From: Phymatolithon calcareum
Lineage: Eukaryota > Rhodophyta > Florideophyceae > Hapalidiales
Length of the DNA stretch: 64,000 nt
Direction: 5' to 3'
Assembly (NCBI GenBank): GCA_977006965.1
Contig: OZ345384.1
Span: 620,001-684,000 of the forward strand
Below the pieces are notes generated by a model. It was not told the DNA's origin and did not search any database. It worked only from the letters and a program-made list of their open reading frames with translations. The position numbers and the translations under genes were made by a program. Below are positions 1-9,584 of this stretch, piece after piece (position 1 is the stretch's first letter; each line of letters starts with the position of its first letter).

Positions 1-279
1 TGCATGCATTGGTGTTCACGCCTCCGTTGTAAGGCATTACCCGTCTCGAGCAGCACCTACAGCGCGAAATGCGACGTTCCCCGGCATAGCTGAATCCTTT
101 TTTTGTTTTCGAAGAGCGATATGCTGTCGATCGACAGCCTCAGAAAGGTTGCCAAGTCGGTTGCAGGCAATCGAATCAATCTGAGAATACTCACGCTTCA
201 TAATACTAGATTCGCGTGCCAAGCTGTGTGAAATTTCTAGAATACAGTCAATAATAGGTTGCTCATTTTTCGCAGACTG

Positions 280-314
280 CATCATCTGGAACCCCCACTA
301 GGTTCCAGATGATG
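280..314. repeat. Perfect 14-bp hairpin
   Basis: CATCATCTGGAACC (280-293) and its exact complement (301-314) are separated by 7 nt. No coding or transposon feature explains it. It lies about 1 kb upstream of the bZIP gene. It could be an RNA 3'-end or processing signal, or a small foldback relic. Bases 1-279 hold only an 82-codon minus-strand frame (37-285) that I do not recognise. Confidence 0.6.
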
Positions 315-542
315 TTACACGCTTCCACGCTGTGCTCTTACTGACTGAAATGTCCGATTTGACACATCTACTCTCTACTTCGAAACTGTAGGAGCCCTAA
401 TTCTTGTTTCTAAACTCTGGTGCAGCGAGCGAACTATTGCCCGCTTTGAATGCTTCGAACGGGAGCGTCATAAGCCCGCATCCATCACTCAGAAAATGTA
501 TGGGACCGTGCATTCCACCAGACTAATTTATTGTACTGTATC

Positions 543-560
543 ATATACTGTACAGTATAT
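543..560. promoter_or_regulatory. 18-bp palindrome, TACTGTACAGTA core
   Basis: ATATACTGTACAGTATAT is a perfect palindrome. The core TACTGTACAGTA returns in a second 18-bp palindrome at 1074-1091. Half sites (TACAGTA or TACTGTA) are scattered at about 533-541, 619-637 and 683-692. This clustering upstream of one gene suggests a dimeric DNA-binding site array. The protein that binds is unknown. Confidence 0.4.
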
Positions 561-691
561 CGAGGCTGAACAAAACGAATTCGAAAGGCACGCACCTCAA
601 AATTCTTTTTTGGGCATGATACAGTATGATACAGTATTCTCAGCACCACTGAGTCAATCAGAAACTCTTACTCCATTCGCTATGTACAGTA

Positions 692-878
692 CACGTGTAA
701 GGAGTGCGGTATCTGAGCATGCTGGCCCGTCTCGACGAAGAAAGAGGACAGACACGTGGACACTTCAATCGGAACAGCATTCCACGAGGTCCTCTGACTG
801 AGCCTCGCATCGCTGTCGAATGTGTATGAGTCGGCAAAATGTTGATCTCAGGTGGTGCAGCACCACGTGTGACACGTG
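692..878. promoter_or_regulatory. G-box cluster upstream of bZIP gene
   Basis: CACGTG occurs at 692-697, 753-758, 864-869 and 873-878, with a fifth copy at 1167-1172. CACGTG contains the ACGT core bound by many plant-type bZIP proteins, so autoregulation of the bZIP gene just downstream is a reasonable inference. Nothing in the sequence proves it. Confidence 0.4.
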
Positions 879-1073
879 TGACATGCTATGAATACAAAGG
901 CTGAATTTCGAATGACATAAATGTAGTGAAAAATACAAAAAAAACCGCCTTTACATTTATCCGTAAAACACGATTCGTACACCCAATCCAAATTGCTTGA
1001 AAATATGATTTCCTTTCGAACTATCATACTGTACCCTGTTTCGAAACCAAGAAGCGCGCGGCAAAAACCGTGC

Positions 1074-1091
1074 GTGTACTGTACAGTACAC
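1074..1091. promoter_or_regulatory. Second 18-bp palindrome with the same core
   Basis: GTGTACTGTACAGTACAC is a perfect palindrome. It shares the 12-bp core with 543-560 and lies about 205 bp before the bZIP start codon. Confidence 0.4.
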
Positions 1092-1296
1092 TACCCGCCG
1101 GACACACGGGACAGGACAACCGCGCCAACTGAATCGCATCTGACTACACGCTGGTCACTGCGTCTGCACGTGCTGCACCCGCCACTCTCCTAGTCCGACC
1201 TTTCCTCTCCTCGCATTCTCCCTTCCGTGCACCGCCTACATTTCTCTCTCCCGGGCCAGTGCATCCCATCCATCTCCCCTCGTGTCCGCATCCGCA

Positions 1297-2838
1297 ATGA
1301 CAACCAACGGCGTCCCAGTCCCGGACGTCCCCTCCCTCGATGTGGCGGCCGCGCTGGCGCGTCCGCCCGCCTCCTCTTCCGCCGCCGACATTGCAGCACC
1401 CTACACTCCGCTAGTCGGTTTGCAGGGAGCGTCTGGAGTGACACCCGGTGCCCTGCCGCTACTGGTGCGCATGCCGGACGGCGAGCGTCGTCAAATAGAA
1501 CTCCCTCCAACGGCGACGGTGCGCGACTTGCGCCAACAACTTCCCGGAGATTCCAACTGGGATTTCAATTTCAACGGGCAGCAAATGTCGGACGCGTCCA
1601 CACTGGCCGCTTACAATATCCCCGATGCATACGGTCACGCCGGTGGGTTACTGAAAATGATCACAGATTCCGGCAATCTCGACACCACACAGAAGGCAGA
1701 ACTACTCAAGAATGCTTGCAACGTCGTGCAGCACATCTCACGCGGCGAGACAGACATGGAGCGTTTGATTTCCGCCGCCCTGGATGACACGGGCGGCGAA
1801 GGACCGCCCGGATCGCCGACACAACCTAGCCTGACAACCATTCGACGGGGGAAGCGTTCATTTATGAGTTTAAATTTTGCAAACCTTCACCCACCAGGCC
1901 CGCTTGTGGAACGTCCTGGTGCAGGTCCTGTTGCGCCGCCGACACCCAGTCAACTCATACAGAAATTGAGTGCTTCGCGACCGGATCTTTATCCGCCGAC
2001 AACAGCGAGCAGAATGTTGGTGGATTTGGGAAATCCAGTCACACCCGGCGGTGCGGGAAAGGTTGAGCAGAATACTGCTGCTTCGAATGATGGATCGGGG
2101 AATGCGATGTATATGTCTGGCTCGTTACCGCATCCTGCGTTGGGCGGTGCGACGAACGGGGAGTTCAAACGAGTGAATACCAACACATGGTTTAATGAAT
2201 TTGCAAAGAACATCGCCCCGCTCGATTCGGATAACATCCGACCGCAAGAACAGCCCAATTCCACGGGCGATGTTGCCGCCATTGGTGACAGTGAGGATGA
2301 AGCTCCCGACACCACCGGACAGAAGGAGACAAATTCCGACGACCCTTCGTCAAACGTCGATAAATCACGACCCGGCGAAGGCACCACGTCAAATGCGACG
2401 GATTCGTATTTGCGCAGCGATGCCGACGACGATTCCGTAGCACAGCTGGCAAGCGGCGACGACGTCGGCGTGAAAACGGAACAGAACGTTGTGTCCGCGA
2501 CGGCGTCGGCGCGCGAATCCGCAGATGAATCGCAGACGGCGGCACGGTCAACGCATGCGGCACCGGCGCCGAAGAAACGCGGGAGGAAAAGGAAGAATCC
2601 GGAACTTTCAGAGGAGGAACGAAAGGCATTGAGACAAGCACAGAATCGTGCAAGTGCGAAACAGTCGAGATTGAGACGGAAGGAAATGGCAAAGGAATAT
2701 CAACAAAGAGTTAATACACTCGAGGGCGAAAATGAACATCTTAGGGATACTGTGGCGGCACTCAGTGATCGGTTGCAATTTCTGCAGAATTTACTTACGG
2801 TTTCCGTTCAAAAACGTCCGCCGGGACAACCTATGTAG
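1297..2838 (+). CDS. bZIP transcription factor with N-terminal ubiquitin-like region
   Basis: Intronless 513-codon gene. The open frame runs 15 nt further upstream to a GTG at 1282, but the first ATG is at 1297 and I use that. Residues about 53-122 read like a beta-grasp ubiquitin-like fold: a strand LPLLVRM, a DGERRQIELP hairpin, a TVRDLRQQL helix and a late NFNGQQMSD turn. A long, low-complexity acidic/Ser/Asp linker follows. A basic stretch KKRGRKRK at about 426-433 is a likely nuclear localisation signal. The bZIP occupies about 440-505: basic region with invariant N450 and R458 (N-x7-R), then heptad leucines at 475, 482, 489 and 496. It should bind ACGT-type sites as a dimer in the nucleus. 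G-boxes lie upstream. The bZIP call is firm. The ubiquitin-like call rests on pattern only. Transcribed convergently with the next gene. Confidence 0.9.
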   Translation: MTTNGVPVPDVPSLDVAAALARPPASSSAADIAAPYTPLVGLQGASGVTPGALPLLVRMPDGERRQIELPPTATVRDLRQQLPGDSNWDFNFNGQQMSDASTLAAYNIPDAYGHAGGLLKMITDSGNLDTTQKAELLKNACNVVQHISRGETDMERLISAALDDTGGEGPPGSPTQPSLTTIRRGKRSFMSLNFANLHPPGPLVERPGAGPVAPPTPSQLIQKLSASRPDLYPPTTASRMLVDLGNPVTPGGAGKVEQNTAASNDGSGNAMYMSGSLPHPALGGATNGEFKRVNTNTWFNEFAKNIAPLDSDNIRPQEQPNSTGDVAAIGDSEDEAPDTTGQKETNSDDPSSNVDKSRPGEGTTSNATDSYLRSDADDDSVAQLASGDDVGVKTEQNVVSATASARESADESQTAARSTHAAPAPKKRGRKRKNPELSEEERKALRQAQNRASAKQSRLRRKEMAKEYQQRVNTLEGENEHLRDTVAALSDRLQFLQNLLTVSVQKRPPGQPM

Positions 2839-3621
2839 TTGCTTGATTGGTGGATTGGTGGATTGGTTGGTGCAATCGTGTGTTTGATAAGGCACATTCA
2901 TTCATTCTATCGTCTGTGCACGCTCGCTCGCTTTTGAAGGATCGAAGGTTCGATCGAGGAATTTACTACGAATGGTACAGTACTTTCAAATGAAATTCTT
3001 GGCGCTGTCGTTCGCCCGTTTCGTCTTGCCTTCTTCTTCTTCTTCTTCTACGCGTATTGCTTGATGGATTTTGTGTGTGTGCTTTCATCGTTCTCTTGCA
3101 TGCATGGTTGTGAATGAGCAACATTATCATTGGCGCGAGATGAGTATTCCGCGGAAAGTTGGGTTTCCGGATGGATGGATATTGAAGGAAAGGCAAAATG
3201 CGATGAAGGGCGCATACTGCGGAAGGACAACGCAAAGGCAGTTGGAAACGTTGATGTCATCAGGGAATGTGACGTTGGGTGGTGAGGGGGGAGAATCAGT
3301 GGCGCTGGAATGCCATGCTCAATGTTCAGCTGTATTGATGGAAAATTCATCCAGGTCATGTGCACAAGTGGTGCAGACGTCGCTTTCGCACAATTATACG
3401 CGACGAGGGTAAAATGTTTGGTTGGTTGGTTGGTATCTCTCCCCACGCGGGCGTGGTGCAAACATCGTCGACAGCGCACGCAGAGTAGAAAAACAGCACT
3501 GCAGTAGTAAGCAACATGACACGAGATTGTTTCCCCCCACATCCAACTGTCATGCATTCCAAAGTGGCAAGATAAAGATAAGCGATCTTTTTACAAGCAC
3601 TCGCACTCACCATTCACCCCA
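2839..3621. other. Intergenic region between convergent genes
   Basis: This is the 3'-flank of the bZIP and RABGGTB genes. It holds a CTT run (about 3030-3047) and a GGTT tandem run (3418-3432). Overlapping open frames on both strands (3048-3557 -, 3071-3412 +) show no recognisable domain. I treat the region as 3' UTRs. Confidence 0.5.
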
Positions 3622-4620
3622 CTAAATTCCCGTCTTCCCATTTCGTCTCCGCGTCAATCTTTCCACAACGTCGGTAGGCAGTGCGAAAGTGGGGTCAATC
3701 TCCTTAAGTCCCGCTCTTCCAAGTAGCGACAATCCAGCCAGTCCAAAAAACGTATGAAATACATCCGGCATATCCCCCGGTCTATCCGCAATACCCCCTT
3801 CATCCACATCCTGACATTCTTCAATAAACCGCGCAAGTGCATGCCGATCAATCCAGTCGACTCGTCCAATAATCGCCATACTCGCCAACACCCACCATGA
3901 ATAACACACATCCTCAAGTTTATCCGGCCGTCCATTAAACCCCCCGCACGGCAACTGCCGCTCACACAGCCACCAGCCTAGCAGTTCCGTGTCTATCCTC
4001 TGCAGTGCACCTGCGAGCGCGAGTGCACCCACACAGCAAAACACTTGTCCGGCATGACTTTCCGCTGCGGGAATGCATCCGAAACCGCCGTCAAAGTTCA
4101 CGCAGGACACGACGTAATCAGCGGCGCGTGTCAAATCGATCAGATCGAGTCGGTCGAGAATGGTGAGTGCGAGTAGGGCGCAGTAACTGAAGCGAGTGTC
4201 TGTTTCGCCCCAGCGGTCGCCGGCAAAACTGCCGTCGGCGTTCTGCAAATTGGCGATCCACTCCGCGGTCAGGGCTGTGTCGACGGTGTCCAGTGCGTCG
4301 TACAGGGCGAGGATTTGCAGCGCGGAGAGGGTGTAGAGGAGATGACCGTCCTGGTCAGTGTTGCCGCCGTAGGAACCTTCCGAGGGACGGTAGCAGGAGT
4401 GGACGTAGGGGAGGATGCGGGAGGCGGGGAGAAGATCGGATTTGTGCAGGAGATGCAGGGAGGAGAGGGCCCAGAAGACACCTGAGAGACGCTTGTGGTC
4501 GGTGAAGTAGAGGAGGTTGCCGGATTTGGTTTTAGTTTCAAGGGAGAGAATGTATTGTACGTGTTGCGAGACATCGATGGATGACGCGGCGTTGTTTTCT
4601 TCCTTTGACGCTTCCGTCAT
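3622..4620 (-). CDS. RABGGTB: Rab geranylgeranyltransferase (GGTase II) beta subunit
   Basis: A 332-residue, intronless gene of the usual length for the family (BET2 in yeast). The enzyme, with an alpha subunit and the Rab escort protein, attaches geranylgeranyl groups to the C-terminal cysteines of Rab GTPases in the cytosol. Prenyltransferase alpha-alpha repeats are visible as GSF/GGF/GGI blocks at about 130, 178, 226 and 275. The zinc ligands are D237 and C239 in LEDVCYSWW and H289 in DVFHTFFG. Spacing and positions nearly coincide with the mammalian ligands D238/C240/H290. The sequence GGFNGRPDKLEDVCYSWW is diagnostic for Rab-type rather than farnesyl- or GGTase-I beta chains. ATG confirmed at 4618-4620. 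It shares a 355-bp divergent promoter with the NDUFB10-like gene. Confidence 0.95.
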   Translation of the reverse strand: MTEASKEENNAASSIDVSQHVQYILSLETKTKSGNLLYFTDHKRLSGVFWALSSLHLLHKSDLLPASRILPYVHSCYRPSEGSYGGNTDQDGHLLYTLSALQILALYDALDTVDTALTAEWIANLQNADGSFAGDRWGETDTRFSYCALLALTILDRLDLIDLTRAADYVVSCVNFDGGFGCIPAAESHAGQVFCCVGALALAGALQRIDTELLGWWLCERQLPCGGFNGRPDKLEDVCYSWWVLASMAIIGRVDWIDRHALARFIEECQDVDEGGIADRPGDMPDVFHTFFGLAGLSLLGRAGLKEIDPTFALPTDVVERLTRRRNGKTGI

Positions 4621-4975
4621 GACGAATGGAGACTTGCAATGAATTTGCCTGTACGGACGGATCGGTGCTCATTTATTACCTTGAGACCACCAAGGTCAGC
4701 AAGCCGGCGTTGCACAAAAGTTAATTTTCTGTAATTGCGCTGAAGCCTTCGAAAGCACGTTGAGAGACACGTGTGAATGATGATTATGCTGCTAATTTTT
4801 CAAAAGAAATCGCAGTGCTTTTCCGCCACAGCTCCCCTCTCATGATCAAAGTGCACGGACGTCCAAAAATTGATGCTCCCGTGCATCCTCCAATCGTGAG
4901 GTACAAGACAGAGACGAACATCCGCGAAGAAACAGTTAATCGGAAGCTCTGTTGCAGCATCGCCCAGCATTCAAA
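4621..4975. promoter_or_regulatory. Divergent promoter between RABGGTB and NDUFB10-like gene
   Basis: The 355 bp between two start codons pointing away from each other must hold both promoters. It contains one ACACGTGT site at about 4769. No TATA box stands out. Confidence 0.5.
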
Positions 4976-5475
4976 ATGGTGGAGCGCACAGTGAAGATCG
5001 ACACAACACCCGTCCCGGAATGCTTCCGCGATGAAGCCCCTGCCGACGACCCGATGAAGCTGATTCTCGCGGTGCGTCCCTGCTCGTCGCCCACGTCCTC
5101 CCTCCGATCCGCCCGCCTGCAACGACTGACTGACTGACTGACGTGTGAATACTCGAAACATGCGCATGCGCATCTCTCAGCGAGCACAACGAGCGCGCGA
5201 AGCGGCAGTGGCAGTAGCGGAGACTATTCTTCTGCAAAACAAAGTGAAGGTATGATGCGATGCCCCTCCTCCATTCCCTACATGCATCCCTTCTCGCACT
5301 GCAGGCAGGGGTACTGAACAACGTCGTTTATGCATGCATGCATGCACAGGAATGCTACCGCAAGGAAGGTGTCAACCACTACCGCAACTGCGTGGAGGTC
5401 ACTCGCGCATATTTCAAGAAGATTCAGCAGCCCAAGTTTATGGATGGGCCTGTGGAAATGGAAGATGTGAATTAA
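4976..5475 (+). CDS. NDUFB10: NADH:ubiquinone oxidoreductase (complex I) subunit, NDUFB10/PDSW-like, three exons
   Basis: Exons are 4976-5071, 5181-5249 and 5350-5475; all junctions are phase 0 and the product is 96 residues. Intron 1 (109 nt) runs from GTGCGT to CTCTCAG and contains repeated CTGAC branch-like motifs. Intron 2 (100 nt) runs from GTATGA to ATGCACAG. The joined protein has the DPMKLI segment, a charged alpha-helix RAQRAREAAVAVAETILLQN, then KECYRKEGVNHYRNC. The last motif matches the EGVNHY core with C-x11-C cysteines of plant NDUFB10. The animal protein is a CHCH-type accessory subunit of the complex I membrane arm. No single reading frame shows the gene, so it is easily missed. 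Divergent from RABGGTB, convergent with the DnaJ gene. Exon boundaries are inferred from splice signals and homology. Confidence 0.85.
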
Positions 5476-5885
5476 ACTGACGTGCTTTTCGCGCTTGCGG
5501 ACTTGTTGTGCCGTCTTTGCGGATGGCGTTGCCAGTCTGACTGTTGGGAAATGCGTGCATGATTTGTGAGTAAACTGCTCTGCCGAGCTTTCCGTCGGAT
5601 TTCTAGTTGTCTGTAAAAATGCAAATCTCGAACCATCATCATTTTGTAGAGTGTATGCATTCGGGCAAACTCTCTCACTCACTCACAATGCTACACCTCG
5701 AGACCGTTTAGCGCAATCCACTACTGTCTTTATCGACACCGCCGTGCAACGGCATAGGCACCTCTCTTTCTAATATTCAAAATCGTTGAACCCTTCCATG
5801 CTACCAAAACCCATCACACAACCATTACAATCCACTACCAAAAATACTGCTTTACTCATCCAAATCTTCCTCACCCTCTCCTCCC
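5476..5885. other. Short 3'-to-3' intergenic region
   Basis: The 410 bp between the NDUFB10-like and DnaJ stop codons should contain both 3' ends. No further gene seen. Confidence 0.5.
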
Positions 5886-7244
5886 TCATCCCGCCCTTCG
5901 TCCCCCACCAATACTATTCCTCAAGAACCTCTGAAACCTCTGCAAAAGCCCCTTACTCCCACACTCATCAGCGCGATTAATAATCCCCCCCTCCATTTCC
6001 GCCAACTCCCCCAACAATTCCCTCTGTCTCTCCGACAACCGATCCGGCACAACCACCTTCAAATGCACCACCTGATCTCCCCTCCGATTCCCCCCAATCC
6101 CTCTGAGCGCCCTCCCACTCATCGTCACCCGATCATCCGGCTGCGTCCCAGGTCTCACCCGAATGCTCTCCTCCCCATCAATCGTCCTGACAGTCACACT
6201 ACCCCCCAGCGCCGCCTGTGCAATACTGATCGGCGCCACGACGTGCAGATTCCGCCCATCTCGATGAAAGTACTCATCCTCCTTCACCTCCACGGCAATA
6301 TACAAATCGCCCGCCGGTCCGCCGCGCACACCGTCGTCCCCGCCGCGCGGCACACGCAGCACCATCCCGCTGTCAGCCCCGGCCGGGAATAACACCGTGG
6401 ATTCCTTCACGCCGGCTGTGACACCGCTTCCACGGCATGTGGTGCAAGGATCTACCAACGTCTGCCCGGAGCCTGCGCAGGCGGAGCAGGTGGCGATGAA
6501 GGATTGAAACATACCGCCGCGCATCTGCACGCGCCCCTGTCCGTCGCACGCCTTGCAGGAGTCCACGCGTGTCTGCTCAGTCTTTCCCTTTCCGTTGCAC
6601 GGTTCACACTTGCGCATCGCCGGGACGGATACAGTGCGTTCAACGCCGCGCACGGCGTCCATGAACTCGAGCGTGACGACCGTCTCCTTATTGTCACCGG
6701 GAGCGGGGGCGTCAACTCTTGCGCGTTGGACGTTCTGACCTGTGAAAAACTGGCCGAATTCACGCAGAATATCCTCGGCAGACGCGCTGTTGAAGCCGCC
6801 CATACCGCCGGCGGCCGCGTGCGGATCGACGCCGGCGTCGGATGCTTCGACACCCTGATGTCCGAAATCGTCGTATATTTTACGACGCTTCTCGTCGGAT
6901 AGGACCTCGTAAGCTTGATTCACTTCGGCGAATTCTGCCGCATTGCCGGAGGATGACGTGTCTGGATGATGCGTTTTGGCAAGCTTGTAGTATGCTTTCT
7001 TCACGTCTTGAGCGGAGGCATTGCGCGGAATATCTAGCACGGAGTAGTAGTCGCGCGGGCTGGGATTCGGGGCGGAGGTGGCGAAACTTGGTCGGCTGCT
7101 GTGTAGCGCGCGCAAAATTGGGGGCCGGTGCCCGAGGGATACGGTTGGGAATAGGGTGGAGGGGGCCGGGAGGGGGGAGGAGGTTAGCGAGGGATGGCGG
7201 GAGGCTCGCGCGAGAGTGCGCGCTAGATGTAGGGGCAGTGCCAT
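5886..7244 (-). CDS. Mitochondrial type-I DnaJ (Hsp40) chaperone
   Basis: 452 residues, intronless; ATG at 7242-7244. Residues 1 to about 60 are rich in Arg, Ser, Ala and Leu with almost no acidic residues, a typical mitochondrial presequence. The J domain spans about 65-128 with the HPD triad at 93-95, which stimulates the Hsp70 ATPase. After a Gly/Phe-containing linker come four CxxCxGxG zinc-finger modules starting at C213, C230, C253 and C267, followed by the C-terminal substrate-binding domains (about 275-410). This is the full DnaJ/Mdj1 architecture, so the protein should work with matrix Hsp70 in folding imported proteins. The tail after about 415 (residues ECGSKGLLQRFQRFLRN) is family-variable. 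Very reliable as DnaJ; the location is inferred from the presequence. Confidence 0.95.
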   Translation of the reverse strand: MALPLHLARTLARASRHPSLTSSPLPAPSTLFPTVSLGHRPPILRALHSSRPSFATSAPNPSPRDYYSVLDIPRNASAQDVKKAYYKLAKTHHPDTSSSGNAAEFAEVNQAYEVLSDEKRRKIYDDFGHQGVEASDAGVDPHAAAGGMGGFNSASAEDILREFGQFFTGQNVQRARVDAPAPGDNKETVVTLEFMDAVRGVERTVSVPAMRKCEPCNGKGKTEQTRVDSCKACDGQGRVQMRGGMFQSFIATCSACAGSGQTLVDPCTTCRGSGVTAGVKESTVLFPAGADSGMVLRVPRGGDDGVRGGPAGDLYIAVEVKEDEYFHRDGRNLHVVAPISIAQAALGGSVTVRTIDGEESIRVRPGTQPDDRVTMSGRALRGIGGNRRGDQVVHLKVVVPDRLSERQRELLGELAEMEGGIINRADECGSKGLLQRFQRFLRNSIGGGRRAG

Positions 7245-8009
7245 GGAGAGGAGGTCTAGTCTGGTTCGGCGCTCGTCACATGCTGGATGGGATGCTTGGA
7301 GAAAGAGGAGGGAGGGTGGGTTTTTTGAGAAGGAATGGCGGCCAATCAGCTAGGTTTGCACGTACGGTTCCGACGTCGGACTTTTAGTTTTTGTGAATGT
7401 TTTTGCAATTTCTGGAGACTTCTGAAATATTTTACAGAATTTAGCCAAATCCAAAGCTTAGACTGCCACTACACGTTCGGCTAATTGCATTGATCCGATG
7501 GATATCCAATAGATGCACGGGATGTGTACAAATGCTTCAAGAGACGGGATCTCAAATCCCATTATGAAACAAATCATACGGGGCGATACGTTGGTTTATT
7601 TTTTTAGAATGTATTTTTTAAAAAATATATTCTATAAAAATACTTCTCAAAAGCAGCTTCTCGCTCGCTTCAATTCGTCCTGCACGGGTCTCCTAAGATC
7701 TGTTTGATTCCAATTTCTCCCGCGGTGAGAGCTCGAGTGAGTGAGTCTGTCGAATTCATATTCCGTCTCTTGACCAATCTTCTATTCTACTAGTATGTGG
7801 TGGACCGTGCGCCAGGCTAATAACCGACACTCAGCAAACGAACAAGTAAGCCAAACAGAAGAAATGAGCTTTTCGAACGTTCAAAGGCAAGCAGAAATGA
7901 AGATGCTTTCCCCTGTACGTAAACAGTAAACAAGGTTTTGCGAGGCCCACACTCACCAAACCTCTTCGAGGTACGCTTTATATCATGCCACATGCGCACA
8001 CACTCCTCT
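7245..8009. other. DnaJ upstream region with AT-rich inverted repeat
   Basis: 7245-7400 should hold the DnaJ promoter. At 7605-7634 lies a 30-bp palindrome (TAGAAT-x-TATTTTTT and its complement, one mismatch), with imperfect extension on both sides. No coding region recognised up to the first repeat at 8010. Confidence 0.4.
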
Positions 8010-8137
8010 TCATAGTTTTTTTTGCAATTTTTTTTAAAGCCCCGCAGTCATACGAATATACGGGCAGGGCTTCCTCAGGTGCTGCCCTCGCTAGGGCGGC
8101 TCTACTCTTATGTCTGGCATTCTATCTGAGACCCTAG
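8010..8137 (-). mobile_element. Short retroelement tail, minus strand
   Basis: Read on the minus strand this contains AGATAGAATGCCAGACATAA, then a GAGGAAGCCTTGC-like block, GACTG, and GGGCTTTAAA with an A-rich end. The same block recurs at 23458-23510, 50880-50945, 51515-51575, 51592-51650 and 63160-63240, with a partial copy at 9585-9645. It is the 3' end of a LINE or a SINE that borrows that tail. Confidence 0.6.
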
Positions 8138-8224
8138 CATGTGCGTATCCTGTTTGGAAAGAGGAACTCTCTGTGCCGTGAGGCGGAGAGTAAGTCCTCT
8201 TCGTAGTGCTTGGGATATAATGAA

Positions 8225-8850
8225 TTTCTGTAGCGCACGCGAAGCAGCACATAAAATAGCACAAAATCGTTGAGGGACCTGCTCTTTAAAGACGAAGGAG
8301 AAGGCTTGGAGGCGAGCAGAAAGAGGAATATTCCTTATGATATTCCCGGGTCTACTCCCGCCATCATCAGACTACCGAAAGCACGTCACCGCCAATTGGC
8401 GATTAAATGGGCATTCGGACGTTTTCCCCCATTGAGTACCACACTTCTGGAAGACAAATTCGGTGAAATCGTAGCAACTCTCATGAACAAGCTCGAAGTG
8501 TACCTTCAAAGATATCGACTAACAGAAGAGGAGACTAGTGAGACTGAAAAGGCACTTGACAAAGTACTATTCCTCACAATCGTCTTTTATGACGACATGG
8601 AATTGACCAAGACAAAATAGAACGGCGACGCTGAGATTCCTACGAACAGGACAAGTGGACTCTAAGCTTTTCCCTCCACCTTCTCTGGAGGAGGGTTTTT
8701 GCAGCTAGGGCTACGACGATATCAACGAGCTTTTGCGGGCTTTAACGGAGCTACCAAGGTAGTAGCATCTGAAACGCATCTCCCTTACAGTCTTATGAGT
8801 GTTTCTGAGGGCGTTTAATAAATTCAAAATTCAAAAAAAAAAAAAAAAAA
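8225..8850 (+). mobile_element. 5'-truncated LINE, C-terminal ORF and 3' UTR with poly(A)
   Basis: The frame 8270-8620 encodes the LINE ORF2 C-terminal segment: LPKARHRQLAIKWAFGRFPP is shared with the longer LINE copies at 39570 and 49840 (motif R-H-R-x-L-A-[IV]-K-W-x-F-G-x-F-P-P). It ends at a stop at 8618-8620. About 200 bp of 3' UTR follows, ending GGGCGTTTAATAAATTC and an A run at 8831-8849. The same 3' UTR appears at 54090-54515 (+) and 58947-59048 (-). No TSD identified. Confidence 0.75.
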
Positions 8851-8853
8851 ACA

Positions 8854-9260
8854 TGAAATAGCAATTTTCGTGCCCAAATATTAGTCGCTCACACCGCACT
8901 CTCACGCACCCAAACTCATCTTGCGCTCGGGGCGGTTCTCTGGTTTCCATCGCTGCGATATCATTACTTGTGGCTTGAATCTCTTCTGAGTTTCTTCGCT
9001 CTGGCTGTTCCTCCAGGAACTTTCCTTCTTTCGTCACGTTTCTCCTCAACATCTTGAAAGCTAGTATTTCACGTCGATGGGAAGCAGCTTGGATTTGACA
9101 TGATAGACAGAGTCTGTCCGTCCTTCCTCGTGACAGTGGCCCGAAGACTTGTCTGAAAAACGTTTTTTCAACTTCCTTGACGGCGCTCTGAACGTTTTCT
9201 GTCCACGGTGCTAAGTGCATAGCGTACTCCCAACACGGCTAGATTAATGCCTGGAATAGT
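8854..9260 (-). mobile_element. LINE ORF2 fragment, minus strand
   Basis: The minus-strand translation contains YAMHLAPWTENV, matching the post-RT YAIHLTPWTNSV region of the LINE at about 39105, followed by a decayed connection region. It abuts head-on the poly(A) end of the preceding copy. Confidence 0.65.
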
Positions 9261-9584
9261 TTATGTGCAAACGTGCTTCGTGGAAAACTTTGCATATGTA
9301 ATGTCGTTTTCGATGCCGCTCGAATCTGCAATGAAGAAAACCGAAAATTAGTTTGCGCTCCTCTGAAAGATTCTATTAACAATATTACGGGATGAACTAC
9401 GCAATATGCAGTCGGCAGGCTACATAAATTTAAATTTGAACATGAGCAGATTCAGCTTGAAGATACCGCCAGGTCTTACTTTGCACCTTGCAGGAGATGC
9501 GAATTTTTCTAGTGTCATTCAGAGGCATCTCTTGATATAGGGCGTTCTGTTCCTGCTTTCTTGCCACCGTAAACATTACCTGCA

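Noticed and set aside
1282-1296. Upstream GTG extension of the bZIP frame
   Set aside because: Non-ATG start is unlikely in a nuclear gene with an ATG 15 nt downstream and no conserved residues gained.
2192-2692. Minus-strand 166-codon frame under the bZIP gene
   Set aside because: Antisense shadow of a high-confidence coding region.
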